Shown: positions 12,401-22,667, numbered from the stretch's first letter. The stretch: DNA of 64,000 nt from Prostheceraeus crozeri (GCA_907163375.1 CAJQUW010014772.1:211489-275488), one strand, 5' to 3'. Notes: a model not told the origin generated them from the sequence alone. Made by a program: numbers and translations.

Positions 12401-15400
12401 TATAGGTTAACACGTGACAGGAAGTAAAAATGAATTCTAAGGTAGAAAATAATGTTAATGCGGATAATACTGATAGACAGAGTGCAGAGTAATACATATA
12501 AAAGCACAAAAAAGGGGAGAAAGAAGCTAAAGAAAACACCAGAGAAGTCACCAAGGCAGCAGTAAGCTAATGACAGTTTCTTTTTGAATGCACAAGTCAG
12601 GTTGTTTTACACTGATAAAAAGTGCTTCCAAGACACACAAATGCAGTCCAAATTGACAACGACGTTCCAAAGCTGCAAGCGCCATCACTCGTCATTTACA
12701 GCAATGTACCCCATCAAAGCCAGCCAAGTCATGCTTTACTGTGTTGAGGAGATGTCGCGGAAGACTGCATTTGTGTGTCTTGGAAGCACTTTTTATCAGT
12801 GTAAAACAACCTGACTTGTGCATTCAAAAAGAAACTGTCATTAGCGTGTCGAATGCAGTCCTTTTTTGTGCTTTTATATGTATTACTCTGCACTCTGTCT
12901 ATCAGTATTATCCGCATTAACATTATTTTCTACCTTAGAATTCATTTTTACTTCCTGTCACGTGTTAACCTATAACGATGTTCACTACGCTTCTGTCAGC
13001 ATTCATTCCGGTGTGTCCCACGTCTAGAACCGGCGAAATATATCGGGTCATCATGAATACCTTGGTGTTATTCTTTATATACAATCAAATTGAATATGAA
13101 TCGACGAAATGCTTTGAGAAAAATAGATTTGCTTTTGATTTTTTCAAAATGAATTTAGTGACTTTCTTTACTTAGAATCAAAATTACCATTTTTGTGGAA
13201 TTCAAAGTTCGAGAAATAGACATCTACCTGTTGCAGTCATTGCTCCTCCAATCATGACGAACGAGTGAAATGGTGGCGCATTTTGCAAGAAATTTACGAA
13301 GATTCCAATCATCATGAACATATTGCACACGATGAACTGAAATACCATTCCTGAAATTGAAAAGTTGTCTCAGAATAAACTTTATATTAGTTCATTGCCT
13401 TGTGCATTTTATTGAAGAGTTTTCCAAATCATGCGGCATCTCACTACCATAGAAATTGTGTTCAACGGAAATGCACATTGAGAACAATATTACGCCGTGA
13501 CACGTGTTGGCATGATAACAGTTAAAGCCTACTTTACACTGGCTGTCGCAGCAGTGACGTGATTGAAACGCAGCATGATATAGCTATGGAGCAGAATTGC
13601 ATGTGGAGCACCTAATTCACATTGCGAGCAGCAAGTCAGCCACTGCACTGTCCAGCCAAGGTGAGTCATGGAACGAAGAAATTGAGAAAATTAACCAATG
13701 AGATGACCCCATCATTGCAGCAGGCTGCAAAGAAATGAACTTCGGTCTAATCGCTGAAATGCACCTGAACTGCCACAGCAGCACTGACTTCATGTTCTAT
13801 CAGAAGAAATTACGATAAACGTCATAACGAGGTCATCTTCGTCATCTGCTGCACCCCACACAACTGCCAGTGTAAAGCAGGCCTTAGATATCGGTGCTAA
13901 TTGTCAATATGATTTGTAAAGATAATATCTCTTTAAACATGAGATCATTTTTACAAAACAACTTTTCAATATTTCAACACACTGCCTGAAGACAGGATTC
14001 TATAACTATCGCATGTTTCAGTAGCATGATTCTTCTTAAAATTTAGCAACAGTTGCCTCGGTAGGCGCTACACGAGCACGTGAAGTGATCATCAGCAAGC
14101 AGCTTGCTGTTGTCCATTCTACTTCTTCTAACTTACCAGTAAACAAAATCGCATTGTCCAAATTCCACTATCACTGCTAGCAGAAGTGTTTGCGCCATAA
14201 GGCGCGTTTACACGTGAAACTTTATTGCTGACACTTTATTGCTGCCAACTGCAATCAGATTGCAGAGGCCGTTTACACCTGACATTAAAAAGTTGCTGAC
14301 ACTTGAAGGAAAATTTCTACTGACACTTTATCGATCTATGATGAGTCAGAAAATTGCTGGAGATTGCAGGAGCATTTACACTTGACACTTTTAGTCGACA
14401 CTTATTTCTTCACGATGTCATCGAGAAAGTGGATGGCTGCAGCAGTTACAGCATACGTTTTAACGAGAAAAGAATGCGTTAACAGAGAATGTGGGTTCGT
14501 GATTGGATTATGAGAGAACAGCTTGGATTTTGCAATACGATTATGCTCGAATCACGAGATCAGGATCTGTGCCAGTAGCAATTTTTACTGAACCTCTTTA
14601 ATTGTTGTCTATTTTGAATTTCGCGACTATCTTCCCCCATGCTTAAGCCTTTTTATTCTATCTCGATATTCGTGATTGTGCACGTTCCACAAACAGGGAT
14701 ACTGCTCGCATTCATCAATCAGGTCATCGGTTAACGTCCTTGTCATTCAATTTTCATTTGAGGAATTTAGCTGTCAGTCATTGATGAACCAGCGACCATC
14801 GTTTTACTAACTTCTACTGAATGCTGTATAAATTTATCGATGTCGATATAACAACCAAACAATCAATGATTCATTATATTCGAGAAAGATGAGTCCCACC
14901 AGTTGATGCTTTTATCTATTGCACAGTTGCCAAGCGGCCTTGCACCGATACACGACTGTGAATTCGATGATTAAATTCCCATGCAAAAGTAAACAGATGT
15001 AAGTCATGTTTTGTGATGAGATATTCCAGATCAAACAATGCTAGATGCTCCCACAAAGCAGGCGGAGCTTCTTGTACAAGGATATTCAGGGAAAAATCTT
15101 TCCTAGTAAAATGAAGCTGAAATTGATGTAAACTGTAATCACAATGGTACGCAGTATCAATGCAGAAAATTGGTGAATTATGTACGAGTATATCAGCACA
15201 TCATTAGCAATTTAGTGACTGGTGATAATGAAAATAGCAAGAAATACAAATCCAGCCTCCAAGAAGTCAGGTCGCTGTGTTCCGATCACGGTCGCATGAG
15301 CACTTTGTGTATGAGTGTCAGTAAAAGTGTCAGCTAAAAGTTGCGCCTCGTTCAACTTAAGTGACACTTGTGGGAGACACTTTTCAGAAAGTGTCAGGAG

Positions 15401-18400
15401 CCGTTTACACGTGCAATATTTTCACTGACACTCGGTTGCAGCAACTTCTAAAAATGTCAGCAATCTAGTGTCATTTACACGTGCAATTTAGGTGGCAGCA
15501 ATAAAGTGTCAGCAATAAAATTTCATGTATAACACACGTGCAGGTTTACACGTGCAACTATATTGCCGACACTTTTCTATCTATGATAGTCAGAAAAGAA
15601 TGGGCAAACAATGGAAGCAAAAACATGCCTTCAATGATCGTGCGTGCTTCGTGAGTCAACAGACAATGGCAATTTAGTGAATGGTGATAAAGAGAATTGC
15701 ATTGATCTCATCAGCATATTATCCTCTGAGTGTCAGTAAAAAGTGGCAGATAATGTTGCACGTGTAAACGTACTGTACATTAAATACTACCTGCATGAAT
15801 TGAGGGACTTTGTGAGACTACCCATCTAGCAGTGAAGTCTCCCTAAGAGAAGATACCCCTCCTCTCGATTTCATCAATAGTGGTATATAAATTTCAGTGT
15901 TTGTGAGGATTCACAATCGGTCAAAATATAGAACGTAGGGGAGGGTGGGGCACATTGAACATGTTTTTGAAATTTTTTCAACAGTTTGAATATACGAAAT
16001 CAAATGAACCAAAAACAAACTCAGATGAAAAGTTGAGGGAATGCCAAGTAATCTCTGAGCTGTTAGATGCTTCTGCGACATTTCATCTCCTGACAATTTG
16101 AATTCTAAATTTTTTACCAAAGAGGTTCAATGTGCCCCACGGGTGGGGCACCTTTATTTATTACTATCTTCTAAAGTTCAACTTTCTTAGCGTTCTCAGA
16201 TCTACAGCTTCATGAATTATCAAAATCAGACAACAAAATGTATAGTTTGAGATATTTATTGGCAAAAACGATAGTATATGCTTGATGTGAAAAAAGCATG
16301 CTAATTTCTGGAAAAAAATGTCCGTACCTGTCAGAGTTCTCAGATTAGTAGCATTATTTATTATAGAAGAGCATTCGTAAGACCATTGATGTTGAATGTA
16401 CTGGTACACAATACTACATTTATCATTGTGATCATCAGGTAAAGCGCATTACGCATTGCATGCAGACATGAAGCGACACGAGTAGGCCTAAGTAAAAGCT
16501 GAGAAGTCACCAAACACCGAAACAAGAAGCTTTAACAATTCAATTTGCTTGTCCAGCAAGGGAGGTTCCAATGTATTCAAAGCAGCATCATTTTGATTTA
16601 GATCAGTGATTGTATCAATTTATCAATTACCTTTTATAGATATTTACTCTTCACCATGCTGCCCTGGTGCTTTGTTCTCGAATAGAACTGCAGCGCAGAA
16701 AAGCTGATAACATAACTGCTCAAATATTTCTAAATTTCAATTTGATAGCGTTGCAGACCACTTTGTAGCATAATCACATGTCAAAGCTTATGAATCACTT
16801 CGATACTCAATAAAAGAAAAAATGTATCGAAGTGGGCACCATGAACCATGTTCAAAGTGCCCATCTTGGGTGGTTTAATGTACCCCACATCGTTAACTTT
16901 TCAAAAACGTGCTGGTGTGCAAATAAGGCTGTACTCAAATGGTTTTTGAGCAATAGATAAATGAAACTGATACGGAATACTTGAGAAAAAATGCTGTCTA
17001 ATGAAAATATACGCAAGGTTTTGGCTACATTAAAATAAAAGTTCTGATTTTCTAAAAAATCTGCTTTTCATCGAAATTTTGGGAAATCCTGTGAAAATCA
17101 TGATGGAGAACATAAAAAGTTGAAATTATTAGAAGGATCATGCTTACTTGTTACACTGGTAGAGTTGTCTGTACGGGAGGTCAGTCATAATGATTGTAAA
17201 GAAAAAGTTCTCTCCCAGTTTTACGACTTCGAGCTGCTTATGTCTAGGAAATTCAGACAGTCAGTTTCTGGAACTTCTAAAGTAAATTGTAGATTATCAT
17301 CTATAGAATTAAAAGTATCGGTAAAAGAATCGGTAAAAGAAAAATTGCAATATAATTGGTATAGTAAACCTTGCCACTCTGGCATAAGCTTACGCAAGGA
17401 TAGCTGGTTGCCGAACCATGTGAAAAATAATTTCATAAAAAATAGTTTTCGATACGTTGAGGCTCGATGCTCTGACCCTTCAGATAAATCACACGATGCT
17501 ATGAAAAATAGACTAAGTAATAATGGCTATAGTAAAAATGATATGCACCCCAAAGATAGAAATAACAAATCAAGAAATATAAAAGAAAACAAAGTGAATC
17601 TAACACTTGATTTCCTTGGAGACAGTTTTTTGAGAAAAATCAATAAAATAAAAAATAAGTATGATATTCCAGTACGTATTACTAGTAAACCTGGAAAACA
17701 ATTAGCTTCGACTTTCAAAAAATCGGATATAATAAGTGTTCCTGTAGCATTTGTACAAACATTGGCCCGAAATATAGCTGCAAAAGTAAATATGTCATCT
17801 ATGAATTTTCCTGCAAGATATGTGACCAGAATTACATAGGTCAAACTTGTCGACCATTTCAAGTTCGCTACAGAGAACACGAGCGAAGTTTACGGTATGA
17901 AGACAAGAAAAGTGCACTAAGTGAACATGCGATGACAGTCCACAGGGATAAAGTGATGACCATTAACAATTTCGACTACAAAATTATCGATAGACAGCAA
18001 ACAGCGATTACTACTAGGGTGGCTGAATCTCGCTTAATTGCGACGAACATGCCAAAAATAAACAGAAGACATGAGCTGAACAGATGAGCTGCTTTCGCTG
18101 ACAAATTTGTATATAAACCCACTTGTACAGCATCAGTTTGTCACCCTTGACACAGTCTGTGTAGACGAAACGCGTCGGGTAATTCATTTTAAAATATAAA
18201 GCTCGAAGTCGTAAAACTGGGAGAGAACTTTTTCTTTACAATCATTACTTGTTACAATAAACAGTGTCTCAAAGCATAAAGTTGCCACTATTTATAGTTT
18301 CGGAGAAAAGGCTGGTGGTTCAATGTGCCCCACCCTCCCCTATTTCACTAAGAACGCGTATAAAATTATAAACGGGGCAAGCTGACGTGCAGAACCAACG

Positions 18401-21400
18401 GAGGTATAGGCATTTAAGGGTGTGAAGGAGAATTTGAAAACCCTACTTCCTATTATTTGTTTCTGCACTCCGCGCCCAACGTACTCTGTGCCACATAAGA
18501 TAGTTAATTTCAAATTGTCTTTGTAAACGACAGATGCAATCGCAAAGTAAATAAAGTAATCAACAAATACAAATTCCCCATAAAAGTCACAAACGAATAC
18601 GGCATGAAATCGGCATCATTTTTAAGCACAAAATTACCGGTAATAACCAAATTTGTAATTGCTAGATTTGCCTCGAATGTAAGAGTAATATTTGCCGGAA
18701 AAAGTATATTGTGTACAAATACACCTATAGAATGTGTAATGAATTCTATATCGGCAAAACAGCGAAAATGCTTGAGACAAGGCATCAAGAACATAAGCGA
18801 GCTATAAAAAAACAAAAGTACATCGAGCGCCCTTTATCAACACTTAATAGACAAATATAATGGCGCTGGCGACATCGGGACTTTTCAAGCCGGTCTCATT
18901 AGCAAACTGACCAACACACGAGATACAACAATAACAGAAGCCAAAGCAATCACACAACTTAAGCCAGCAATCAATAAGAAACATGAATTACCTTTTTGCA
19001 ATCTAATCAACAGTTCAACAGCCAATTATACATCCAACACAGTTTCCTGATATCATTCACTCTTACATAAACCTTCACAAAGGCTGCGTCTGTGCCATCC
19101 AAACATCGACCGTTGAAGGCGCCGGACGCCGAAGGCCTGTCACAGAAATAGTTAACTTTTACTTTATTATATCGGCCTATAAACTGAAAAGGGGAGTTTT
19201 TATTACTAAGTGCTTGCTTCGTTAACGAAGCCCTTGAGTCACAGTTTTCATTTTGCTATTCTACGCACATGGTCAAAACTTGGACGTTCGTGACAGAAAC
19301 TAAATTGAAACAGAAATCGGTTTTTTGTCGAATATTTTCATCAGACGGTTAGTCTTCATAATCTGAAACTATTGCGATAGTCACTGCCTTGCCAATCCGA
19401 TGAAACAATCAAATATTCAATCATTCTATGAGAAAGTGATAAGAAATAAGGAAGCTGGGAGCGTAATGCAATGCTGAAAATTAAGTGTCGAGTTCACATT
19501 GATAAGTTACGAAGTTCATTGACGAGCCAGTGTGTTGAATTTCAGTTTACTCATTTGCATTGACCATTTTACTACTTTGCTTTACATTATCTGTTGTTCA
19601 ATTTGCACATGAATATATTATACCAGGTGAATGCAACATGCACAGCTGTTTTTTATCAGCATAGGTCATGCCCAGGCGGGCAATGTGAAAGGACTACGAG
19701 TATTACCAAAATTGCATCAGAAAGGGCATTTTAATTCAAAAGAATACAGTAAGTCAAGCGAACATTCGAGAAATCGACAAGACTCACTGATATTACCGAG
19801 AGCGTTTCGTATTCGCAGAGCAAATTGATAATAACAAATGTGAGCTGGCATATTTTCCAGCAGCAAGGCGCTATTCCGCTCTACGTACATGTAACTTTTC
19901 TTACTTCTGATGTTTTGATAATATTCAACCACAATTGCTTCTACTTTTTTTCAATGAATTTATGATGAAATTTCAATATCCTTCCCTGTCTCGAAAAATG
20001 ATGCAATGAACATAAATTGGTGAAGGAGTTGTAGAGATGTTATTGTTTTGTTGAGAAACAAAAATGCAATACAGTTGAATCAGAGATGAGACGGGTCAGT
20101 TGCTCATGACCGGGACCTGTAGACCTGCATTGAATCCCTTCATATGGTTCCTTCCTATATTTTGACAATGTGGTGGATGACTCTGGATTGTTTCAAGCCC
20201 AAAATTTTCAATCGATTATCAAATAATCATGCAAGACGAACACAGTGCATTCATATTGTTCTTCCTTGCTTTCATATTAGAGTCGATGAACTCGCAGGAG
20301 TTAACGGATCACTACAATTTCACCTTGCTCTGGAGCAACATGACTTGGAGTGAGAGATAATCAATCACTGAGCTATCTTAGTTAAGAATATAACAAATGC
20401 ATATATGTAGACGATTGTACTCGTTGATTACAATTCCGGATTTTAAGCTGGTTAACTTGTGGTGAATCTTTCTTTTCAACGCTAGATATTATTGACTGAT
20501 CGATGACTTAAAAACCCTCATGACCCACAATGACCCAACCAGGGGTGTAGTCGTAAATTTTTAGGAAGTAAAACGCTAAGAGCTAAAAATATAGCTGAAT
20601 TTTGGGAATTATAACGCTAAATTTGACATGTATATACACTAAAAGCAAAAAGACTTGTTGCACATGAATCCAAGTAATAATGAAAGCATGCATGCTCATG
20701 ACAAAATGCAAAAATAGGAAGTTGAATAAGATCTTCATCAATAATGCACATCAAGTGTGAACATTTTTACATTAAATGTTTGCCACATACAGCTTACCAT
20801 CTTTTGACGTTAATTTGATGACCTTAGGAAGTATAACGCTGATTCGGCCAGAATCTTAGGAAGTATAACGGCGTTATACCGCGTTACCCCTCCACTACAT
20901 CCCTGGACCCAACTCTTAAAAAATTGCCTCACTTTCGAAGGAAAAAGAAGCGATATTTTTGACTTAGCGTTTCAAGATTCTTTCACGAGGGTGACACAAG
21001 GTCATTTATGCATAGCAGTTAAACAAAATTTCAAGATGATGTACAGCAACATGAGAATGTACGAAAGGAAAAATACGATATCGAAATCTGCATGAGATCA
21101 TCTATCACCGAATCTCTAGGGTTGTTCTAGGGTTCACCTTTTCATCTACCATGAGATGGAATGCCCACATAAGTAACATTATCAGTACTGCCTCACGTCG
21201 TATTTACTTAATAAGAAATTTGAAGCTCTGTGACTGTCCCCCCGACCTTATTTTTCGTGCATATGTTGCTTTCATACGTTCTCTTATACTATATGCATAT
21301 CCCGCTTTTTGTAATTTAACATTATATCTACAAAAATATCTTGTCCTCATTGAGAAGCGTATTTTACGAATAATTGGGCGTGAAATGAATCAGTCTCGCT

Positions 21401-22369
21401 TGTTTACCGTTGCCGATGCATCATGCAGAAAACTATTTAGAAAAATTGAAAAAGATGTTAATCATCCTCTTCGAATTATTTTTGAAGAGCGCCCTTGTCC
21501 CAATGTAATGACTCGCAATAGATGTTCATTGAAATGTCCTCGCGCAAAGACCAAACGATTTGGTGAATCCTTCATCAAATTTTGTGCTGCTCATAACATG
21601 TGAAGTTTCATGTAGCTAATTTGTGTGAATTATAATTGTATGTAATGCTCTCACGGATTTAAATGCGAGTCAATAAAGTCATTCTCTCTCTCTCTCTCTC
21701 TCATCACCTTATATATAAGATTTAGAATTAATAAACACTTCAACAACACAATATCCCCATTTTGCTAACACATTCGTGAATTTCACAACATCAATGCAAA
21801 ATTGGCATCTCAATGGAAAATATTGTGCTCTGGAAGAAATAATGCAAAGCGAAGATCACTTTCAAAGCACTTCCAATTTAGTAAATGGTTGTGTTGAGAT
21901 GTTTACCAATGTACATTTTGTGACAGATTTTGCATGCATTTCTGCTATGCATAACTGATATCTTGTCACTCTCGTTAAAGAATCTCGAAACGTTGAATTA
22001 AAATTTAATCTCACTTTTAATTCTTACAAAAACCAAAGGCGATCTTTTTAATTAACCGGCAATGGCTTACAAAACCTTCACCGACTCCACAATTTCTATA
22101 CAATTTCCTATGAGCCTAAGTTCACACCATTCAATCAGCTGATCGGTCTAAAGTTGACAGATGATGTAGATGGATGATTATTAACACCTTTAACGACTAC
22201 AATTTCATCAATCATTGAGCAAGCAAAGCCAAAAGTATAAATCTGCAATCTTACCATCTCCAACTTCGAACTTCTTCACTGGGACGTAGCTGCTTCCAAA
22301 GAGAATGACACTGGCAGCAGCGCATCCATAACCCCAAGCCAGGTCGTAGTGCGAGCCAGCTGCAGCCAT
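3129..22369 (-). CDS. TMEM144: TMEM144-like membrane protein gene, six of about seven coding exons
   Basis: Exons (minus): 22255-22369, 13228-13350, 11165-11264, 10109-10399, 6922-7019, 3129-3400, joined in frame to 333 codons. All introns are GT-AG and the phases agree at every junction (1,1,2,2,1, then 0). The product follows the known family layout: N-terminal helix with SSYVPVKKFEVGDG, IGGAMTATAN, FNYIGIGLCAVSGILY, SGGAYVPVLYV, HFSGAFLLSSVFF and SFPIITAGPSAVTLLWSL. TMEM144 proteins are ten-TM members of the drug/metabolite transporter fold; the substrate is not settled. Vertebrate TMEM144 is about 345 aa, so only a last exon of about 25 residues is missing, probably near or past position 1. 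The loop after the fifth helix is unusually long. Intron 1 is about 8.9 kb and full of transposons. Confidence 0.88.
3401..4550. other. TMEM144 intron, unannotated part
   Basis: No element or coding homology recognised here. The short open frames at 3476-3673 and 4136-4396 have no recognisable domain. Confidence 0.3.
4551..4697. mobile_element. Very short inverted-repeat element
   Basis: GGCCCAAACTAGC at 4551-4563 is matched in reverse at 4685-4697. The match continues imperfectly inward for about 28 bases (TTCTAGAA-type block). There is no ORF. This is a MITE-sized hairpin element in a TMEM144 intron. Confidence 0.5.
5433..5707. mobile_element. MITE with GGCACGAA sub-repeats
   Basis: Ends GCACTGTAAACT at 5433 and AGTTTACAGTGC at 5707. 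The interior is filled with short direct and inverted copies of GGCACGAAAT and GTGCCTA. There is no ORF. CACTG-type ends recall EnSpm/CACTA, but no target duplication supports that placement. Confidence 0.6.
5740..6250 (-). pseudogene. Decayed reverse transcriptase, probably Penelope-like
   Basis: Read on the minus strand, short stretches resemble RT motifs in order: a VVSLDADNLYGSI-like motif A region, then VFRNQLIDKKVF and VAVGDNLSTVVALDFVE, comparable to the Penelope-type 'Q-x-G-x-x-M-G-x-x-L-S' motif. The frame is badly broken. Just upstream on this strand, at about 6550-6590, is a 'cgaccgccaaaacgtcgaaaa' type motif often seen in Penelope-like termini. Low confidence; a CR1-type RT cannot be excluded. 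Confidence 0.35.
6922..7019 (-). CDS. TMEM144: TMEM144 exon 5
   Basis: 98 nt, acceptor TTTTCCAG, donor GGATG|GTACGT, phase 2 to 1. It encodes GVILAAAAGTVSGGAYVPVL and YVMNTYDKASQD. SGGAYVPVLY corresponds to the family's SGVLYGSTFVPIIY helix. Confidence 0.85.
7031..8307. other. TMEM144 intron, unannotated part
   Basis: Nothing recognised. The open frames at 7337-7519 and 8001-8204 have no domain similarity that can be seen. Confidence 0.3.
8308..8677. mobile_element. 370-bp hAT-like MITE
   Basis: Perfect 19-bp terminal inverted repeats: CAGGGATGGTGATTTTATG at 8308-8326 and its complement at 8659-8677. CAGGG-type ends are typical of hAT elements. The flanking 8-mers do not match, so the target duplication has decayed or the superfamily differs. 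It has no transposase of its own. Most of the open frame at 8408-8827 is chance. Confidence 0.65.
8720..8945 (+). pseudogene. LINE reverse transcriptase C-terminal scrap
   Basis: Plus-strand pieces KLRYIARVKCSGGITSKVAK and, in another frame, RVDDTRMSSCRNAKK resemble the C-terminal tail of RTE-like LINE ORFs ('R-x-x-x-G-I-x-S-x-E-V-A ... W-F-G-H-V-x-R-x-D-D'). It is 5' truncated and frame-shifted, and sits in a TMEM144 intron. Confidence 0.4.
9340..9757. repeat. Unnamed interspersed repeat, copy C (longest)
   Basis: Contains the full block order seen at 1-290 and 1366-1655, preceded by AATCCCCAATGTGTATACAC, which is also found near 810. CATGAAATTCCCTTGCAAAT begins at about 9460 and GAGTCGACCCTCTACCTACA lies near 9711. 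Unknown family. Confidence 0.6.
10109..10399 (-). CDS. TMEM144: TMEM144 exon 4, with a long loop
   Basis: 291 nt, acceptor CAACAG at 10400, donor CCT|GTAAGT, phase 2 to 2. It encodes RFGLLGVKQEIPES and FNYIGIGLCAVSGILYMFVK, then about 60 hydrophilic residues. An internal AGC|GTGAGT at 10212 looks like a good donor but would put the next exon out of frame. The donor at 10109 keeps the frame and gives HFLGVILAAAAG across the junction, so it was preferred. The internal site could be a cryptic alternative. Confidence 0.8.
10740..11100 (-). pseudogene. LINE reverse transcriptase fragment (CR1/L2/Jockey type)
   Basis: Minus-strand frames give CVNWSTLNRLSINVSKSKIL and then, in another frame, IRELELLGLKITSDLKW followed by AKAYRGINIARSLRR. 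This is the 'L-x-W-x-x-x-N-x-L-x-I-N-x-x-K-S-K ... L-G-x-x-I-x-S-D-L-x-W' segment of LINE RTs. Broken and truncated, in TMEM144 intron 3. Confidence 0.5.
11165..11264 (-). CDS. TMEM144: TMEM144 exon 3
   Basis: 100 nt, acceptor TTTCAG, donor CAG|GTAATT, phase 1 to 2. It encodes NVFLPVIIQLVGLGITTFIF then SLFPGWAVG, matching the family's 'P-I-I-x-x-I-G-L-G' helix. Confidence 0.88.
12292..13083. repeat. 792-bp near-perfect palindrome (inverted duplication)
   Basis: Outer arms 12292-12515 and 12860-13083 (224 nt) and inner arms 12566-12648 and 12763-12845 (83 nt) are reverse complements with no mismatch seen. The spacers differ (50 versus 14 nt) and the central loop is 114 nt. Both flanks carry CAATCAAATTGA (12240-12251 and 13082-13093), a possible target duplication. 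No transposase. It could be a foldback element or a recent inverted duplication. It lies in TMEM144 intron 2. Confidence 0.85.
13228..13350 (-). CDS. TMEM144: TMEM144 exon 2
   Basis: 123 nt, acceptor TTTCAG, donor CAG|GTAGAT style, phase 1 to 1. It encodes MVFQFIVCNMFMMIGIFVNF and then MIGGAMTAT, the second helix and the start of the third. Confidence 0.88.
13525..13883. mobile_element. 360-bp MITE
   Basis: The ends AGCCTACTTTACACTGGC (13526) and GCCAGTGTAAAGCAGGCC (ending 13883) are inverted with two mismatches. TTA stands next to each end, offset by one base at the left. A 3-bp TTA duplication would suit PIF/Harbinger, but this is not firm. No ORF. Confidence 0.6.
14201..15535. mobile_element. 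1.3-kb non-autonomous TIR element with GTTTACAC motifs
   Basis: TTTATTGCTGACACTTTATT at 14221 is mirrored near 15511 in terminal repeats of about 37 bp with a few mismatches. The GTTTACACGTG motif occurs at the left end, inside (14271, about 15403) and near the right end. Multiple GACACTTT and GTGTCAG sub-repeats fill both flanks. No transposase reading frame was recognised. Lies in TMEM144 intron 1. Confidence 0.6.
15541..15770. mobile_element. 230-bp MITE related to its left neighbour
   Basis: GTTTACACGTGCAAC at about 15544 and GTTGCACGTGTAAAC at about 15754 form inverted ends. The same GACACTTTTCTATCTATGAT subterminal block appears in the 14201-15535 element, so this is a shorter relative inserted next to it. 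Confidence 0.6.
15938..18340. mobile_element. TIR DNA element, TA-flanked, holding a Penelope-like insertion
   Basis: GGGGAGGGTGGGGCACATTG starts at 15938, and its exact complement ends at 18340. The inverted match is 23 bp and TA flanks both sides, so the target duplication is probably TA. Further copies of the GTGCCCCAC motif occur at about 16120-16150 and 16850-16890. Removing the inserted 1.1-kb Penelope-like copy and one 12-bp duplication leaves about 1.3 kb with no transposase. The TA duplication hints at Tc1/mariner-like mobilisation, but the ends are not diagnostic. Confidence 0.65.
17156..18244 (+). mobile_element. Penelope-like element copy with GIY-YIG endonuclease
   Basis: Frames on the plus strand cover an upstream region (open 17120-17839, with KYDIPVRITSKPGKQLAS) and the GIY-YIG endonuclease domain at 17791-18087: Y-V-I-Y-E-F-S, a C-x-x-C pair, NYIGQT, RYREH and SEHAMTVH. 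The copy is broken and truncated. A 48-bp inverted repeat bounds it (17188-17235 and 18200-18247), and TTACTTGTTACA at 17144-17155 and 18245-18256 is a likely 12-bp target duplication. The motif GACGAAACGCGTCGG near 18155 is typical of these elements' 3' regions. Penelope-like elements are retroelements using RT plus a GIY-YIG nuclease. Confidence 0.75.
18510..19060 (+). mobile_element. Second Penelope-like GIY-YIG fragment
   Basis: At 18705-18860 the plus strand reads Y-I-V-Y-K-Y, NEFYIGKTAKMLETRHQEH, KRAI: a GIY-YIG nuclease core. Upstream, KVINKYKFPIKVTNEYG and LSTKLPVITKFVIARF match the region before the nuclease in the copy at 17.2 kb. The sequence differs strongly, so this is another lineage or an older insertion, not a tandem duplicate. 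The first cysteine of the C-x-x-C pair is not seen. Confidence 0.65.
19061..20539. other. TMEM144 intron 1, unannotated part
   Basis: No recognisable coding or repeat signal. Small open frames at 19631-19828 and 20144-20353 are taken as chance. Confidence 0.3.
20540..20905. mobile_element. hAT MITE with perfect 8-bp target duplication
   Basis: CAGGGGTGTAGT at 20540 and ACTACATCCCTG ending 20905 are inverted ends. GACCCAAC flanks both sides (20532-20539 and 20906-20913). Eight-base duplications with CAGGG ends define hAT elements. The interior has repeated GGAAGTATAACGC units and no ORF, so it was mobilised by another element's transposase. Confidence 0.8.
21110..21708 (+). pseudogene. 5'-truncated LINE, RT C-terminus (CR1/L2-like)
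   Basis: The open frame 21151-21603 encodes MRWNAHISNIISTASRRIYL then IRNLKLCDCPPDLIFRAYVA and SLILYAYPAF. This is the RT thumb and C-terminal region of CR1/L2/Jockey-type LINEs ('L-x-W-x-x-H-I ... L-E-Y-A-x-P'). Just upstream VLGFTFSSTM keeps the frame. The 3' UTR is about 90 nt and ends in a TC dinucleotide run (about 21684-21707), as in LINEs with microsatellite tails. This final part is open; the 5' part is missing. Confidence 0.7.
22255..22369 (-). CDS. TMEM144: TMEM144 exon 1 (start codon)
   Basis: ATG at 22369 opens MAAAGSHYDLAWGYGCAAAS, then the family motif SSYVPVKKFEVGDG. The exon is 115 nt and ends GATG|GTAAGA in phase 1. The start is chosen because it gives the family's usual N-terminus, with the first helix about 14 residues in. 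Confidence 0.88.
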
Positions 22370-22667
22370 CAAACTTGATGTTATCGCTGTGAATAGACTT
22401 ACCGTTCGTTATAAAGATAATCATTGTGCAATGATGACGCTGAAACGGCTGAATTGAATAAAATATCATTGAGTTTCACCAAATTGACGTTTCAAAGTGT
22501 TTCCGAAATTAAACAATATTAATTCTCAAGCATGCTTGAAAATTAGTTGATAGCAGTCTAAAGTACACGAACCAACGCATATTCATAAGTGCAAGGTGTC
22601 GACTGAGAAAAATCAAAAATTGAATTTTAGAATGAAAAATGACGCAGTCGATACCCTGCAAAATTGT

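Noticed and set aside
12584-12923. Matching plus and minus frames NAQVRLFYTDKKCFQD as a small gene pair
   Set aside because: They are identical because they lie on the two arms of the palindrome. No domain and no supporting signals.
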